Source: a virus. From it: DNA of 34,645 nucleotides. The notes under the pieces are model-generated. The model had not been told where the DNA came from. It worked only from the letters and a program-made list of their open reading frames with translations, and searched no databases. The position numbers were made by a program, and so were the translations under genes. The DNA lies in the IMG/VR virus record IMGVR_UViG_3300031167_000001, positions 1 through 34,645 of that record; one strand, given 5' to 3'. Positions 14,309-23,394 of this stretch are shown one piece after another; within the stretch, counting starts at the first letter, position 1, and the number at the start of each line of letters is the position of its first letter.

Positions 14309-15778
14309 ATGATGATTATAACAATGGACGTTGAACAATTAGAGCGATTCTATTCCAAATTGGATCAGAAGGGTAAGAGTGGTGGTGGTGGCGGTTCTGC
14401 GCCTCCTGCGGCTCCCGATCCTGTTGCAACGGCTTAATTGCTAGGCCAGTATTCAAGCGATTGAATATTAAAAATATCGGATGAATTCAGGGAAAGTCCT
14501 TCGGGATAATCCTGAGCCAAGCCTTATAGGGATATAGGGAAGGTGCAACGACTAACGGCATACAGCTAGAACAGCAATGAAGCCGACACGAGCGTCCGAC
14601 ATCTCGCAGAGATGATGATATAGTCTGGGCTTACTGGTAACAGTAAGAAATAAGGTTTAAATGGCCTTATGATAACAAAACCGAATGCACAAGGGGCTGC
14701 AAATAAAGCTGCGGCAATTAGTCAAGGCGAATTGGCTATGGTTAACCAAGCAACGCCATACGGGAATATTGAGTACACACCGAGGGGTGTTTCTGAGGGC
14801 TACAAAGATAAAGACGGCAAACAAGTAGCTGGTACTCCACAGTACACAGCAACCACAACGCTTGATCCTTCAAGCCAAAGACAACTTGATTTTACAAACA
14901 GAGCGGGTGAGCAGTATGGACAAATTGCCAATACTCAACTGGATGAGATCGCTGGAAAGTTATCACAGCCCGTTGATTTTAGTAATCTAGGGCAAGCTCC
15001 CGTTGCCGATCTGAGTACGCTTGGTAATACTCCTACAGCGAATTTTAATTCTCTGGGCAATGCTCCTACCGCAAACTATGACTCTCTTGGCAATGCTCCG
15101 GTTGCAAATGAGCAGACGAGGCAAGCAGTTCGACAAGGTATTCAAGATCGTGAAAAACCTTTTCAAGATAGACGGCTGCAAGAATTACAGAGCAGATTGG
15201 ATACCCAGGGAATAGCGCAAGGTTCAAAGGCTTATTCCGATGCCATGCTTGATAACAGCAGAGGTGTGAACGATTTCAACCTGGGGGCAGATAGCCAAGC
15301 ATTAAATCAAATGTCTCAACTGTATGGCTTGGAGGCGGATCAACGTAATAGAGCAACAAATGAAATTGGGCAACTTTATGGGTTGCAAGCAGATCAACGT
15401 GGTAGAGCGACAAATGAAATTGGGCAGCAGTTTGATTTTGCTAACCAAGCGAGGGATAGAAGCCAACGAGAGATTGAGTCCCAATATGCACTCGATGCCA
15501 ATGCAAGAGATAGAGGCGTGAACGAATTAACTCAAGAGAGGTCGATACCTCTAAATGAGCTTGCTTCCATGTTATCCGGTAGCTCCGTCCAGGGGCCATC
15601 ATTTATTTCAACACCATCTCCATCTATTCAGGCTGGGGATATTCAAGGCGGCACATATGCAAATTATCAGGGAGCGCAAAACGCTTACAACCAGCAACAG
15701 CAAGCAAAATCTTCTGCTAAAGGTGGCATAGGTAGCACCGTTGGTTCACTAGCAATAGCTGCGGGAACAGCTTATTAA
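14309..15778 (+). CDS. virion-type protein, split by a group I intron (join 14309-14434, 14684-15778)
   Basis: Exon 1 (ATG 14309, GGAGAG eight bases upstream) encodes 42 aa ending APPAAPDPVATA; exon 2 begins NAQGAANKAAAISQGELAMV, giving a 406-aa protein. The joined text PDPVATANAQGAANK is the pattern I know from N-termini of podovirus tail or internal proteins. The stretch between is the intron described separately. Exon 2 has repeats: three NSLGNAPTAN-like units (residues about 160-185) and LYGLxADQRxRATNEIGQ units. An ATG at 14669 inside the intron opens a false start of 369 aa. It is followed by the PAPS-reductase-like gene with a TAATG overlap. Confidence 0.8.
14435..14683 (+). ncRNA. group I self-splicing intron, 249 nt, no homing endonuclease
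   Basis: Core elements in order: P1, exon GGCT paired with AGGCC (14443-14447) giving the U-G pair at the 5' splice site after 14434; P2 hairpin ATTCAA-GCGA-TTGAAT (14451-14466); P5 with a UUCG loop (14497-14506); R segment GTGCAACGACTA (14543-14554); S segment GATATAGTC (14617-14625), pairing as P7 (GACTA/TAGTC); P9 CTTACTG-GTAA-CAGTAAG (14630-14647); P9.1 ATAAGG/CCTTAT (14650-14670); P9.0 GG (14628-14629) with CC (14681-14682); terminal G at 14683. The in-frame TAA at the intron start ends unspliced translation. The exact 3' splice site is inferred from reading frame and P9.0. Confidence 0.85.
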
Positions 15779-16506
15779 TGGTAATTCATTTTAGTGGTGG
15801 AAAAGATAGCTTAGTCATTCTGCATAAGTACAAGGATGATCCAGCATTAGAGGCCGTATTCTTTGGAGATACAGGTTCGGTTTATCCCCATATGATTCAG
15901 TTTGTTCGTGATACTTGCAAAAAGTTTAATGTCCCCCTGGTGATGGTCAAGCCAGAGAGGGATATGCACGAATATCAAGAAGAGCATGGGATACCATCCG
16001 ATATGGTTCCAACCACCAGATCACCAGAGTTTGCCCATGTTGCAAAAGAGAAAAAGCAGAAGGTTCAATCTCATATTCAATGTTGCAGCAATATGTTGTG
16101 GAAGCCTTTATACATGGCAACCCTAAAAACAAAAGACAAGGTTGTTTTTCGTGGCATTAAAAACTCAGATGAACATGGGACGTTGCCAAATGGAACGGTA
16201 GATGAGAACGGTGTTAAGTGGGTTAATCCAATATGGGATTGGACAGATGATGATGTGTTTAATTATCTTCTGAAACATAAAATTGAGATTCCAAAACATT
16301 ACAAAGATGTAAACGCTAGTTTTGACTGTTGGTTATGCACAGCGCATATCCACTCACCATCGGATAAGGCTCGATTAGTTTGGACGAAGAAAAACTATCC
16401 TACATATTGGAGAGCAATTACAAATCGCTTCAAGAAGTTACGGCAAGCGATCTCTGAGGAAATGAAAGTGATAGATACAACAATTGATTTTGTATTAAAT
16501 AAATAG
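15778..16506 (+). CDS. PAPS/APS reductase-like PP-loop protein
   Basis: The 242-aa protein starts with the PP-loop SGGKDS (residues 6-11), then GDTGSVYPHM, a Cys pair CCSNMLWKPL (C102, C103), PIWDWTDDDVFNYL near 151-164, and CWLC (C184, C187). These fit the CysH/phosphoadenosine phosphosulfate reductase family; the CC plus CxxC set matches [4Fe-4S] APS-reductase types. The C-terminal ECGLH catalytic Cys motif is absent, so sulfur transfer or nucleotide binding rather than sulfate reduction is possible. Its location among tail genes is common in phages but unexplained. ATG 15778 overlaps the previous stop. Confidence 0.8.
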   Translation: MVIHFSGGKDSLVILHKYKDDPALEAVFFGDTGSVYPHMIQFVRDTCKKFNVPLVMVKPERDMHEYQEEHGIPSDMVPTTRSPEFAHVAKEKKQKVQSHIQCCSNMLWKPLYMATLKTKDKVVFRGIKNSDEHGTLPNGTVDENGVKWVNPIWDWTDDDVFNYLLKHKIEIPKHYKDVNASFDCWLCTAHIHSPSDKARLVWTKKNYPTYWRAITNRFKKLRQAISEEMKVIDTTIDFVLNK

Positions 16507-16515
16507 AGGCTCTGC

Positions 16516-18129
16516 ATGAAAAGTTTAGGAAGTTACACTTTAGGGGATCAGTATGTATCCCCAAACAGACGATTGTCTAATATGCTTACCCAGAAAGGCT
16601 CAAAGGGTGGCCCATCAAATAGCTGGCAAGAAACAATGGGCAGAATTGCACAGCAGTTAGCGGGTGCATATATAGGTTACAAGGATACGCAAAACAAAAA
16701 TAAAGCCTTTGACGCTCAAACTGGACTTGAGCCTGATTCGTATTCCCAACAGCCTACCATGAACGATCAGGATATTATGGGAAGCCCTGCCGTACAAAAG
16801 ATATTGCAGAAACCCAATGATGCTGAACGTATGCAAAACCCAAATATCCAAAATAATATGAAAGCAATTGGGTATGAACAAGATCAAATTAATCAAGCAG
16901 AGGGAATGAACCAGGGCATCAACGATAAACTAGGCTCATACAAGAACCCCGCAGATGCTCAACGTGAGATTGATTTCAACAACCAATCAATAGCTCAAGC
17001 TAATCAGAACATTGATAGCTATGGCGATCAGTTTAATCGGACTATGGGTAACATCCGAGGTAGAGAGCTTACTGACGATCAGAGAGCAGAGCGTGTCGGT
17101 GAGGAATTGATTGGGCAAAGAAATGCAAGCATGGAGGATACATTAAACCAAAAAATGAATCCCCGTGATTATTCAATGCAGCAGCTAAGAGGGCTTGAGA
17201 ATAACCCCTACGCCAAGCGCATCCTTGCTCAGATGATGATGCAAAATGCTGATAGGGATTACGCTTCTGGATTGGCTAAGACAGCAAGAGAACGAGAACT
17301 TGCCGATATACAATCTGGGCGAGATTACACAAGCGAAGAAAATAGGCTCAATCGGGAAGGGAAAATTGCGGCTGTTAATGCGAAACCTCTTGTCCCAGGC
17401 CGAGATATTCCATTGCCAAAAAATGTGCAAAAGCAGAGGATTCAGCAGCGTAAGGCGGGGCGTAGTTTTGTCAGCCCGTTGGATCAGGAAAAAATAAACA
17501 AACTGCAAAAAGAAAATGAAAATTATCTGACTCCAGCGCAGAAAAAGGTTGATGAGGTTTTCGCTAAAGATTACTCAGCAAATTACGTTTCTGGTGGGGC
17601 CGCAGATGCTAGAAAAAGTTTATCACAATTAACTGATGTGATTGGTAGGTTGGAACTTGGGACTGAGAACCTATCTGGCCCTGTTATGGGTAATATGCCA
17701 GACGCATACAACAACTTAATGAACCCCAACATGGTTGATGTGAAGGAAACAATCTCTGAAGTGGTACAGCGTAATCTGCGTGTAATTCTTGGAGCTGCCT
17801 TTACAGCAAAAGAAGGCGAGGGATTGATTGCTAGAGCATACAACCCTGCTCTAGATGAAAAAATAAATGCTAAGAGGGTAAGGCGTTTAATGACAGCAAT
17901 GGAGCAAGCCTTGGACGCTAAAGATAAAGCGGCTCAATATTATGAGGACAATGGGACGATGAACGGTTTTAAAGGAACCGCAAACTTTAGTATGAGCGAT
18001 TTCGATAATGTCTTAGACCCTGATAAAAACAAAGGGCGCAGGGCGGGTGAACCTAATAATGGTGGCCCATTAAGCCCAGATAAGAAAAAACGATTAGAAG
18101 AATTAAGAAGCAAAGCGAGAGGTCAATAA
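16516..18129 (+). CDS. internal virion/ejection-type protein, 537 aa
   Basis: The protein is rich in Gln, Asn and charged helices (NPNIQNNMKAIGYEQDQINQ, AQREIDFNNQSIAQANQNI) and has no enzyme motif. Its C-terminal third (TPAQKKVDEVFAKDYSANYV, RVILGAAFTAKEGEGLIARA) resembles a part seen in podovirus ejection proteins. It lies between the tail and fibre genes, where P22 has gp7, gp20 and gp16. The function is inferred from position and composition. Confidence 0.6.
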   Translation: MKSLGSYTLGDQYVSPNRRLSNMLTQKGSKGGPSNSWQETMGRIAQQLAGAYIGYKDTQNKNKAFDAQTGLEPDSYSQQPTMNDQDIMGSPAVQKILQKPNDAERMQNPNIQNNMKAIGYEQDQINQAEGMNQGINDKLGSYKNPADAQREIDFNNQSIAQANQNIDSYGDQFNRTMGNIRGRELTDDQRAERVGEELIGQRNASMEDTLNQKMNPRDYSMQQLRGLENNPYAKRILAQMMMQNADRDYASGLAKTARERELADIQSGRDYTSEENRLNREGKIAAVNAKPLVPGRDIPLPKNVQKQRIQQRKAGRSFVSPLDQEKINKLQKENENYLTPAQKKVDEVFAKDYSANYVSGGAADARKSLSQLTDVIGRLELGTENLSGPVMGNMPDAYNNLMNPNMVDVKETISEVVQRNLRVILGAAFTAKEGEGLIARAYNPALDEKINAKRVRRLMTAMEQALDAKDKAAQYYEDNGTMNGFKGTANFSMSDFDNVLDPDKNKGRRAGEPNNGGPLSPDKKKRLEELRSKARGQ

Positions 18130-20132
18130 TGGGACGCTTAACCGAAAGAGAAGAGCTTGAGTTGCTGGAGCTGGAAGAATTAGAAAATCAACAACAACAG
18201 GTTACACAAGCACCGCAAGAACCGCAAGAACCAGCAGATGCCCCCTGGCAAGAGGATGTTAAAGGTTTCATCCGTCAAGTAGGTAGTGGTGCTACTTTTG
18301 GTTTGAGTGATAGATTCGCTGATGGAATGCACTCATTTGAAAATGATGTGCGTGAATCATTTGGGTTTGATCCATCTGAAAATACCAAAACAAGCAAGCA
18401 ATATCGAGATCAATTCACAGAGCAGCATCCTTATGTTTCAACAGGTGCTTCTATAGCTGGAGGTATCGTCAACCCCATTGCAAGAGGAGTTGGTAATTGG
18501 GCAATGGCTGGGAAATCTTTACCAGGGCAGATGCTTAAAGGTTCTGCTTCTGGTGCTGGTTTAGGTGGGGCGCAAGCAATCGGTGAATCTGATGGGCCTA
18601 TGTCAGAACGATTACAGGCTGGTGCTAATGCGGCAAAGATGGGTGCGTTAATTGGGCCTATTATACCTGCGGCTGTTAAGGCTGGAAGTGCTGGAGTAGC
18701 TAAGTTTGGGGATACCGTAGCTTCTTATGGCGGCAAGGAAAAGCAATTAAGCCAAGCATCAAGAGTAATGGCAAGAGCATTAAAAGATGATGGTTATACA
18801 GCCAAATCTGCAATGGCTAAAATGAAAGAGTTGGGGCCAGAGTCAACGCTTGCTGATCTTGGTGATAGTGTCAGGTCAGTTCTGCGCTCTGTTTATGATA
18901 GAGGCGGTGAAGGCGCACAAAAAGTTGCCCAGTATTTTAGTAAGCGGCAGGGTGGCTCAATGATCCCTAAAGGTCAAGATGGTTCTGGCTTGCAAACAGG
19001 CCATGCGGCTGGACGAGTCGAGGGAATGATTGATGATTTAGGATTTGGAAACTACCATGATCGAACCGCATTAAACAAATTACAGGAAGAGGCCACCGAG
19101 CTTTACGACAAAGCATACGCTGCAAATAAGGTGATTAATAATAAAACAGTTGACGAATTATTAAACCGTGAAGGCATGGGCGAGGTAATGGATAAAGCCA
19201 GGTCTAGTATGAGATTGCGAGGCCAAAATGTGAGCCAGTACAGCAAAGAGGCAACAGCAGATCATATTTCGGCTGGCGGTACAGGCAAGATGGGTGAAGG
19301 TTTGAAATTGAAATTTTTAGATAAAATAAAAAAAATATTATACGACATGGAGGAAAGCGAGAGAGATTCTATTACTGGGCGTTTAACGGATAAAGGTGGG
19401 GCGTGGAAAGATATTAGAAGGGACTTAACAAATGCACTCGATCAAGCCGATGACACTGGATTTTATGCTCAAGCTAGAGCCAAGGCGGGGGATAAATTAT
19501 CATCTGAGCAAGCAAGGAGAAGCGGTGCAAAGTTTATCAGCAAATCGGAATATGCAGATGAGCAAGTAATGGCAGATGAGTTGGCAGATATGTCAGCGCA
19601 TGAATTGCAGAATTTCAGAATAGGAGTTGCCCAAGCACTTAAGGGTAAAGTGGGGGCTAGAAAATACAAATCAGGAAATGCCCCAGATTCAATCAAAGGT
19701 GATGATGCCCTCGAAAGGCGTATCAAGGTTGCCTTTGGTGACGGTGACTCATTTTTTGATTTCAAGAATCAATTGCTTGCAGAGGATGAACTGTACAAAA
19801 CATATGCAAAACTTGGAGGAACACAGACAAGTAAAAATTTGGGTTCAACTGAATATGCGGCAGAAAACGATAGGATTATGCAGGGCTTGCAAAATATGGC
19901 ACTGAATCGTCCAGTGCGGGGAACGATAGATGTGGCAATGGGAGTCAAGGATAAGTTCTTCTTGCCTAAAGGTATGTCGAGTGAGTTGGCAGATTTATTA
20001 ACCAGCCAAAATTTATCACCAATAGAACAACAATTTCAAGCTCAAATCATGAGTCAATTAAAACAAAAGGGACTAGCCGGAAAATTATTAGCGGGTACGT
20101 CTGGTGGCGTGGGCGCACTCAATGGGAGATAA
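18129..20132 (+). CDS. internal virion/ejection-type protein, 667 aa
   Basis: ATG overlaps the previous stop (TAATG). Residues about 35-120 hold FIRQVGSGATFGLSDRFADG and HPYVSTGASIAGGIVNPIAR, and then Gly/Ala-rich segments that could insert in membrane. The second half is helical and charged, with KLGGTQTSKNLGSTEYAAEN near the end. A membrane-active N-terminal part with helical body is usual for podovirus ejection proteins that guide DNA through the cell envelope. Family membership is probable but not proved. Confidence 0.65.
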   Translation: MGRLTEREELELLELEELENQQQQVTQAPQEPQEPADAPWQEDVKGFIRQVGSGATFGLSDRFADGMHSFENDVRESFGFDPSENTKTSKQYRDQFTEQHPYVSTGASIAGGIVNPIARGVGNWAMAGKSLPGQMLKGSASGAGLGGAQAIGESDGPMSERLQAGANAAKMGALIGPIIPAAVKAGSAGVAKFGDTVASYGGKEKQLSQASRVMARALKDDGYTAKSAMAKMKELGPESTLADLGDSVRSVLRSVYDRGGEGAQKVAQYFSKRQGGSMIPKGQDGSGLQTGHAAGRVEGMIDDLGFGNYHDRTALNKLQEEATELYDKAYAANKVINNKTVDELLNREGMGEVMDKARSSMRLRGQNVSQYSKEATADHISAGGTGKMGEGLKLKFLDKIKKILYDMEESERDSITGRLTDKGGAWKDIRRDLTNALDQADDTGFYAQARAKAGDKLSSEQARRSGAKFISKSEYADEQVMADELADMSAHELQNFRIGVAQALKGKVGARKYKSGNAPDSIKGDDALERRIKVAFGDGDSFFDFKNQLLAEDELYKTYAKLGGTQTSKNLGSTEYAAENDRIMQGLQNMALNRPVRGTIDVAMGVKDKFFLPKGMSSELADLLTSQNLSPIEQQFQAQIMSQLKQKGLAGKLLAGTSGGVGALNGR

Positions 20133-20135
20133 ATA

Positions 20136-21311
20136 ATGGGTAGAGATTCAAGCGGTACATATACAAGAACGCAAAGTGATTATTCTTTCAATACGGTAAT
20201 CAGTGAGACTCAGATCAATTCAGAGTTGAATGATATTAAAGCAGAGATTACTGCATCACTTGAAGCAAGCGGTAAGAAAACATGGACAGGTAATCAAAAT
20301 GCTGGCTCCACTAAAATTACTGCGTTGGCAGTTGGTTCGGCTCTCACCGATTCAACCACCCTGGGGCAAGTGCAAAATGGTGGAGCGCAGTACGCTGCTG
20401 GCACTGGCACTGATACCATCACCGCTACAATGGCCCCTGCTATCACTGCATATACGGCTGGTCAAACTTTTAGGATTAAGCAAGCGGCTGGTGCAAATAC
20501 TGGTGCGACAACCTTAAATTTAAATTCAGTAGGTGCGAAAGCAATTACAAAAAGAGGAACAACTGCACTAGGGGCTGGTGATATTCCAGCAAGCACAATG
20601 TTTGAGGTTGCGTATGACGGCACACAATTCCAATTAATAAATGTTGGCATGGATCATGGTGATTTGCTTGCATCTAATAATTTATCTGATGTCGGGACTG
20701 CGGCAACGGCTTTGACTAACCTTGGTGGAATTGGTTCGGCAACGACTGACACTCTTACTAATAAATCAATTAACCTAGCCAATAACACCTTGACATCTAC
20801 ATTGGCTCAACTCAATACAGCGATTAGCGATGCAACTTTAGTTTCTGATGCAATCACAGCCTCTAGTACTGAGACATTAACCAATAAAACTATAGGAGCC
20901 TTCTCGCTCGATGCTACACCGGGAGCGGATCATACGGCTGTTGGGCCGCAAACAAATACTTTAGCATCGGGATATAGTTCAGCAGTTATGGACTTAGTTT
21001 ATCTTGGAAGTGCCAGCAAATGGCTGGAAGCTGATGCAGATGCGTCAGGCACAAGTATAAATTTACTGGGTATCGCACTCGAAGCGAAGACTGACACGCA
21101 AGCTATGGCTGTAGCTCTATCTGGTAGTTTCGTAAGAGATGATACATGGAGTTGGACACCGGGGGTTCCTCTTTATATAAGCGGAACGATTGGCGAGATT
21201 ACAGCTACCAAACCCACAGGCAGTGGGGATATTGTTAGAACGGTTGGATATGCAGTAACTGCTGACATTATCTTTTTTGCTCCTTCATCTGACTATGTGA
21301 CACTAGCATAA
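20136..21311 (+). CDS. tail fibre/spike stem protein
   Basis: The 391-aa protein has phage-fibre features: a conserved N-terminal region (GTYTRTQSDYSFNTVISETQ) that probably binds the tail, then NTGATTLNLNSVGAKAITKR, repeated LTNKSI/LTNKTI motifs (TDTLTNKSINLANNTL, TETLTNKTIGAF) and a beta-rich end. Low Cys, high Thr/Ala/Gly and a GGAG-like start site (GGGAG upstream) fit a trimeric fibre. The receptor is unknown. Confidence 0.7.
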   Translation: MGRDSSGTYTRTQSDYSFNTVISETQINSELNDIKAEITASLEASGKKTWTGNQNAGSTKITALAVGSALTDSTTLGQVQNGGAQYAAGTGTDTITATMAPAITAYTAGQTFRIKQAAGANTGATTLNLNSVGAKAITKRGTTALGAGDIPASTMFEVAYDGTQFQLINVGMDHGDLLASNNLSDVGTAATALTNLGGIGSATTDTLTNKSINLANNTLTSTLAQLNTAISDATLVSDAITASSTETLTNKTIGAFSLDATPGADHTAVGPQTNTLASGYSSAVMDLVYLGSASKWLEADADASGTSINLLGIALEAKTDTQAMAVALSGSFVRDDTWSWTPGVPLYISGTIGEITATKPTGSGDIVRTVGYAVTADIIFFAPSSDYVTLA

Positions 21312-21325
21312 GGAGAATATTATAT

Positions 21326-22270
21326 ATGGCAACTATATCAAATATCAACGGCATACCAGAAGACAATATATCGCATTACAATGGTGGTGTGTCATCCCTT
21401 TATACCGCTCGGAACGGTGATACTTGGGGACATTATGTATCTACTGTAGCGACTGGCGGAACAATCACTACAGATGGCAATTTCAAGGTACACACATTTA
21501 CTTCTTCTGGAACTTTTGCTGTAACAACTTTAGGCACTACTACTAGTGTCCAGTATTTATTGATTGCTGGCGGTGGCGGTGGCGCTCATGGGTACTATGG
21601 AGGTGGCGGAGGGGCTGGCGGTTACTTAACAGCAACAGGATTTGGAATTTCAGATGGAGCCAGTCTAACCGTGACAATCGGTGGAGGAGGAGCTATCGGG
21701 GCGCACAATGCAAATGCAATAGCTGGTAGCAACTCTGTTTTTGCCACAGTCACTTCTACTGGTGGAGGTTATGGTTCTGGGTATAGTTCTGGAAACGCTG
21801 GTGGTAATGGTGGTTCAGGTGGAGGTGGCAGTGGAGTTTTGCTGGCAGCGTCAAAAGCGGGCGGAACTGCAACAGCAAGTCCCGCACAAGGTCATAATGG
21901 TGGTACTTCCTCAACAGGTATAGTTTCTAGAGCGGCTGGTGGTGGTGGAGCGGGGGCAGTCGGACAAAGCTGTTCAGGCGGTGGGGCTACTTCTACTGGT
22001 GGCACTGGTGGGGTTGGATTAGCTTCAAGTATATCTGGGAGTAGTGTTTACCGAGGGGGTGGTGGTGGTGGCGGTTCATACCATACCTCTTCAGTAGTCT
22101 CATTAGGCGGAAATGGTGGCGGTGGGAATGGGGTTGGTCACTTCACTGGAGGTCCAGCAAGTACGGCAGGAACCACCAATACTGGTGGTGGGGGCGGGGG
22201 TTCAAACTTTCTAGCAAGTTCTGCTGGTGGATCCGGGATAGCAATAATCCGATACCAATTTCAAGAATAG
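21326..22270 (+). CDS. glycine-rich tail-tip (receptor-binding) protein
   Basis: The 314-aa protein has an N-terminal domain (SNINGIPEDNISHYNGGVSS) and a beta strand part KVHTFTSSGTFAVTT-SVQYLLIAGGGGGAHG, then many Gly runs of up to five or six residues (GGGGGAGGY, GGGGAGAVGQ, GGGGGGS). This matches glycine-rich adhesins that form polyglycine-II sheets at fibre tips. SD AAGGAG precedes ATG. Located just after the fibre gene, it probably sets host range. Confidence 0.7.
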   Translation: MATISNINGIPEDNISHYNGGVSSLYTARNGDTWGHYVSTVATGGTITTDGNFKVHTFTSSGTFAVTTLGTTTSVQYLLIAGGGGGAHGYYGGGGGAGGYLTATGFGISDGASLTVTIGGGGAIGAHNANAIAGSNSVFATVTSTGGGYGSGYSSGNAGGNGGSGGGGSGVLLAASKAGGTATASPAQGHNGGTSSTGIVSRAAGGGGAGAVGQSCSGGGATSTGGTGGVGLASSISGSSVYRGGGGGGGSYHTSSVVSLGGNGGGGNGVGHFTGGPASTAGTTNTGGGGGGSNFLASSAGGSGIAIIRYQFQE

Positions 22271-22278
22271 GGAGACTA

Positions 22279-22653
22279 ATGGCACATTTCGCAGAAGTAG
22301 ATGAAAATAATATTGTACAGCGAGTCATTGTTATCTCTCAGGAAAACATAGATTCTGGTAATTGGGGAAGTCCTGAAACTTGGGTTCAGACTTCTTATAA
22401 CACTATAGGTGGTAAACATTACGATCAAGATAGAGCAGAGGATTCCGGTGTTGCATTAAGATATAACTACGCTGGCTCAGGGTTTACATATGATACAAAT
22501 AAAGATGCTTTTATCCCTCCTAAGCCATATCCTAGCTGGACTTTAGTGGAAGCTACTTGTTTGTGGGAATCTCCAGTTGCCCACCCCGGTGATGATGGTA
22601 AACGGTACACATGGGATGAGGACACAACTAATTGGGTTGAAGTAACAGAATAA
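22279..22653 (+). CDS. tail-fibre-associated hypothetical protein, 124 aa
   Basis: MAHFAEVDENNIVQRVIVIS, followed by SPETWVQTSYNTIGGKHYD, is a recurrent phage pattern seen beside tail fibres of marine phages. The C-terminal part is Trp/Tyr-rich (YPSWTLVEATCLWESPVAHP, then a YTWDEDTTNWVEV end) and looks like a small beta domain. It has AGGGAG before the ATG. Possibly a fibre chaperone or tip accessory. Confidence 0.65.
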   Translation: MAHFAEVDENNIVQRVIVISQENIDSGNWGSPETWVQTSYNTIGGKHYDQDRAEDSGVALRYNYAGSGFTYDTNKDAFIPPKPYPSWTLVEATCLWESPVAHPGDDGKRYTWDEDTTNWVEVTE

Positions 22654-22666
22654 AAGGAGGCATCAT

Positions 22667-23005
22667 GTGGGATCGGCAAATGAAATTAGCACCCTGGTTC
22701 AAGAAATTGGAATACCGATGGTCACGGCCCTGCTTTTTGCGGGTTGTGGTTGGTATCTTGTCCGTTACATCCTCACCTCTATTGTAGCAAAGATTACTGA
22801 AGCCCAATCACAAACTGAAAAAGAAATAAGAGATATAAGGAATAATGACATCCGCGAATTAAAAGAAATAATCGTTGCACTTATAGATAAAAGCTCAACG
22901 CAACAGACAGACTTAATCCGTTTAGATAGTATGCTGCGTGTAAAATTCGGGTTGGAGTTGGACGAGAAGCGCATAGGCAGAAACCCTGATAATAAGGTGA
23001 AATAA
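22667..23005 (+). CDS. single-pass membrane protein with coiled coil, 112 aa
   Basis: GTG 22667 follows AGGAGG by six bases. The N-terminus has one membrane segment (IPMVTALLFAGCGWYLVRYILTS), followed by a charged helix with coiled-coil character (AKITEAQSQTEKEIRDIRNN). A different-frame ATG at 22665 gives only a 40-aa open frame and is less likely. The fold resembles small holin or lysis-regulator proteins; this is inference, since a holin is already present at 1995. Confidence 0.6.
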   Translation: MGSANEISTLVQEIGIPMVTALLFAGCGWYLVRYILTSIVAKITEAQSQTEKEIRDIRNNDIRELKEIIVALIDKSSTQQTDLIRLDSMLRVKFGLELDEKRIGRNPDNKVK

Positions 23006-23007
23006 TA

Positions 23008-23226
23008 TTGGATAAGATCAGCGAATTACTAATAACATTATTAGGATTAGTAGGCGGGATTTCAGCTTGGATAATCCGTAAATTATTTCGTGACGTTGAT
23101 AAAGCTCATGCCAGGTTGAATGAACTTGAGAGGGGGTTGGTAACACGCCCTTTCTTAGAGAGTCAGCTTGCACCAATCAGGCAGGATGTGAACTTAATAC
23201 TAAAAGCACTAATTGAAAAGAAGTGA
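23008..23226 (+). CDS. small membrane protein, 72 aa (holin-like)
   Basis: TTG 23008 lies two bases after the previous stop. One N-terminal membrane helix (LLITLLGLVGGISAWIIRKLF) is followed by an amphipathic charged part. It is the last gene of the plus-strand late block. A role with the upstream 112-aa protein is suggested by adjacency and similar plan. Confidence 0.6.
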   Translation: MDKISELLITLLGLVGGISAWIIRKLFRDVDKAHARLNELERGLVTRPFLESQLAPIRQDVNLILKALIEKK

Positions 23227-23231
23227 GTATT

Positions 23232-23393
23232 TCATTTAGGTTTGAACGCTCTAGCTAATAACCAGTTCCATAACCTGGTTACAACTCTCTCTGTCTTCTT
23301 GCTCATAATAAATGGGAAATAAATAGCCGCAAATATTACGGGCAAGAAGAAGTCGATCACTTCATACATATATCTGCTGAATAAATCCATCAT
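23232..23393 (-). CDS. 53-aa membrane protein coupled to the repressor gene
   Basis: Too short for most gene finders. On the minus strand ATG (23393-23391) comes one base after the repressor TAA (TAATATG) and the frame ends at 23232, facing the plus-strand late block. The product has one hydrophobic stretch (VIDFFLPVIFAAIYFPFIM) and a basic, Trp-containing C-terminal helix (VVTRLWNWLLARAFKPK). Being transcribed with the repressor, it could be expressed in the lysogen; superinfection exclusion or immunity is an inference from that context only. Confidence 0.55.
   Translation of the reverse strand: MMDLFSRYMYEVIDFFLPVIFAAIYFPFIMSKKTERVVTRLWNWLLARAFKPK
23259..23281. terminator. weak hairpin at the convergent gene junction
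   Basis: Stem TAACCAG/CTGGTTA, loop of 9 bases, lying inside the 3' part of the minus-strand 53-aa gene, 33 bases beyond the last late gene. No clean T-run follows on either strand, so it is only a possible terminator for late transcription. Confidence 0.25.
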
Positions 23394-23394
23394 A

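Noticed and set aside
14669-15778. Gene start at ATG 14669
   Set aside because: This ATG lies in the P9.1 stem of the intron and has no ribosome site; splicing joins exon 1 to 14684 in the same frame.
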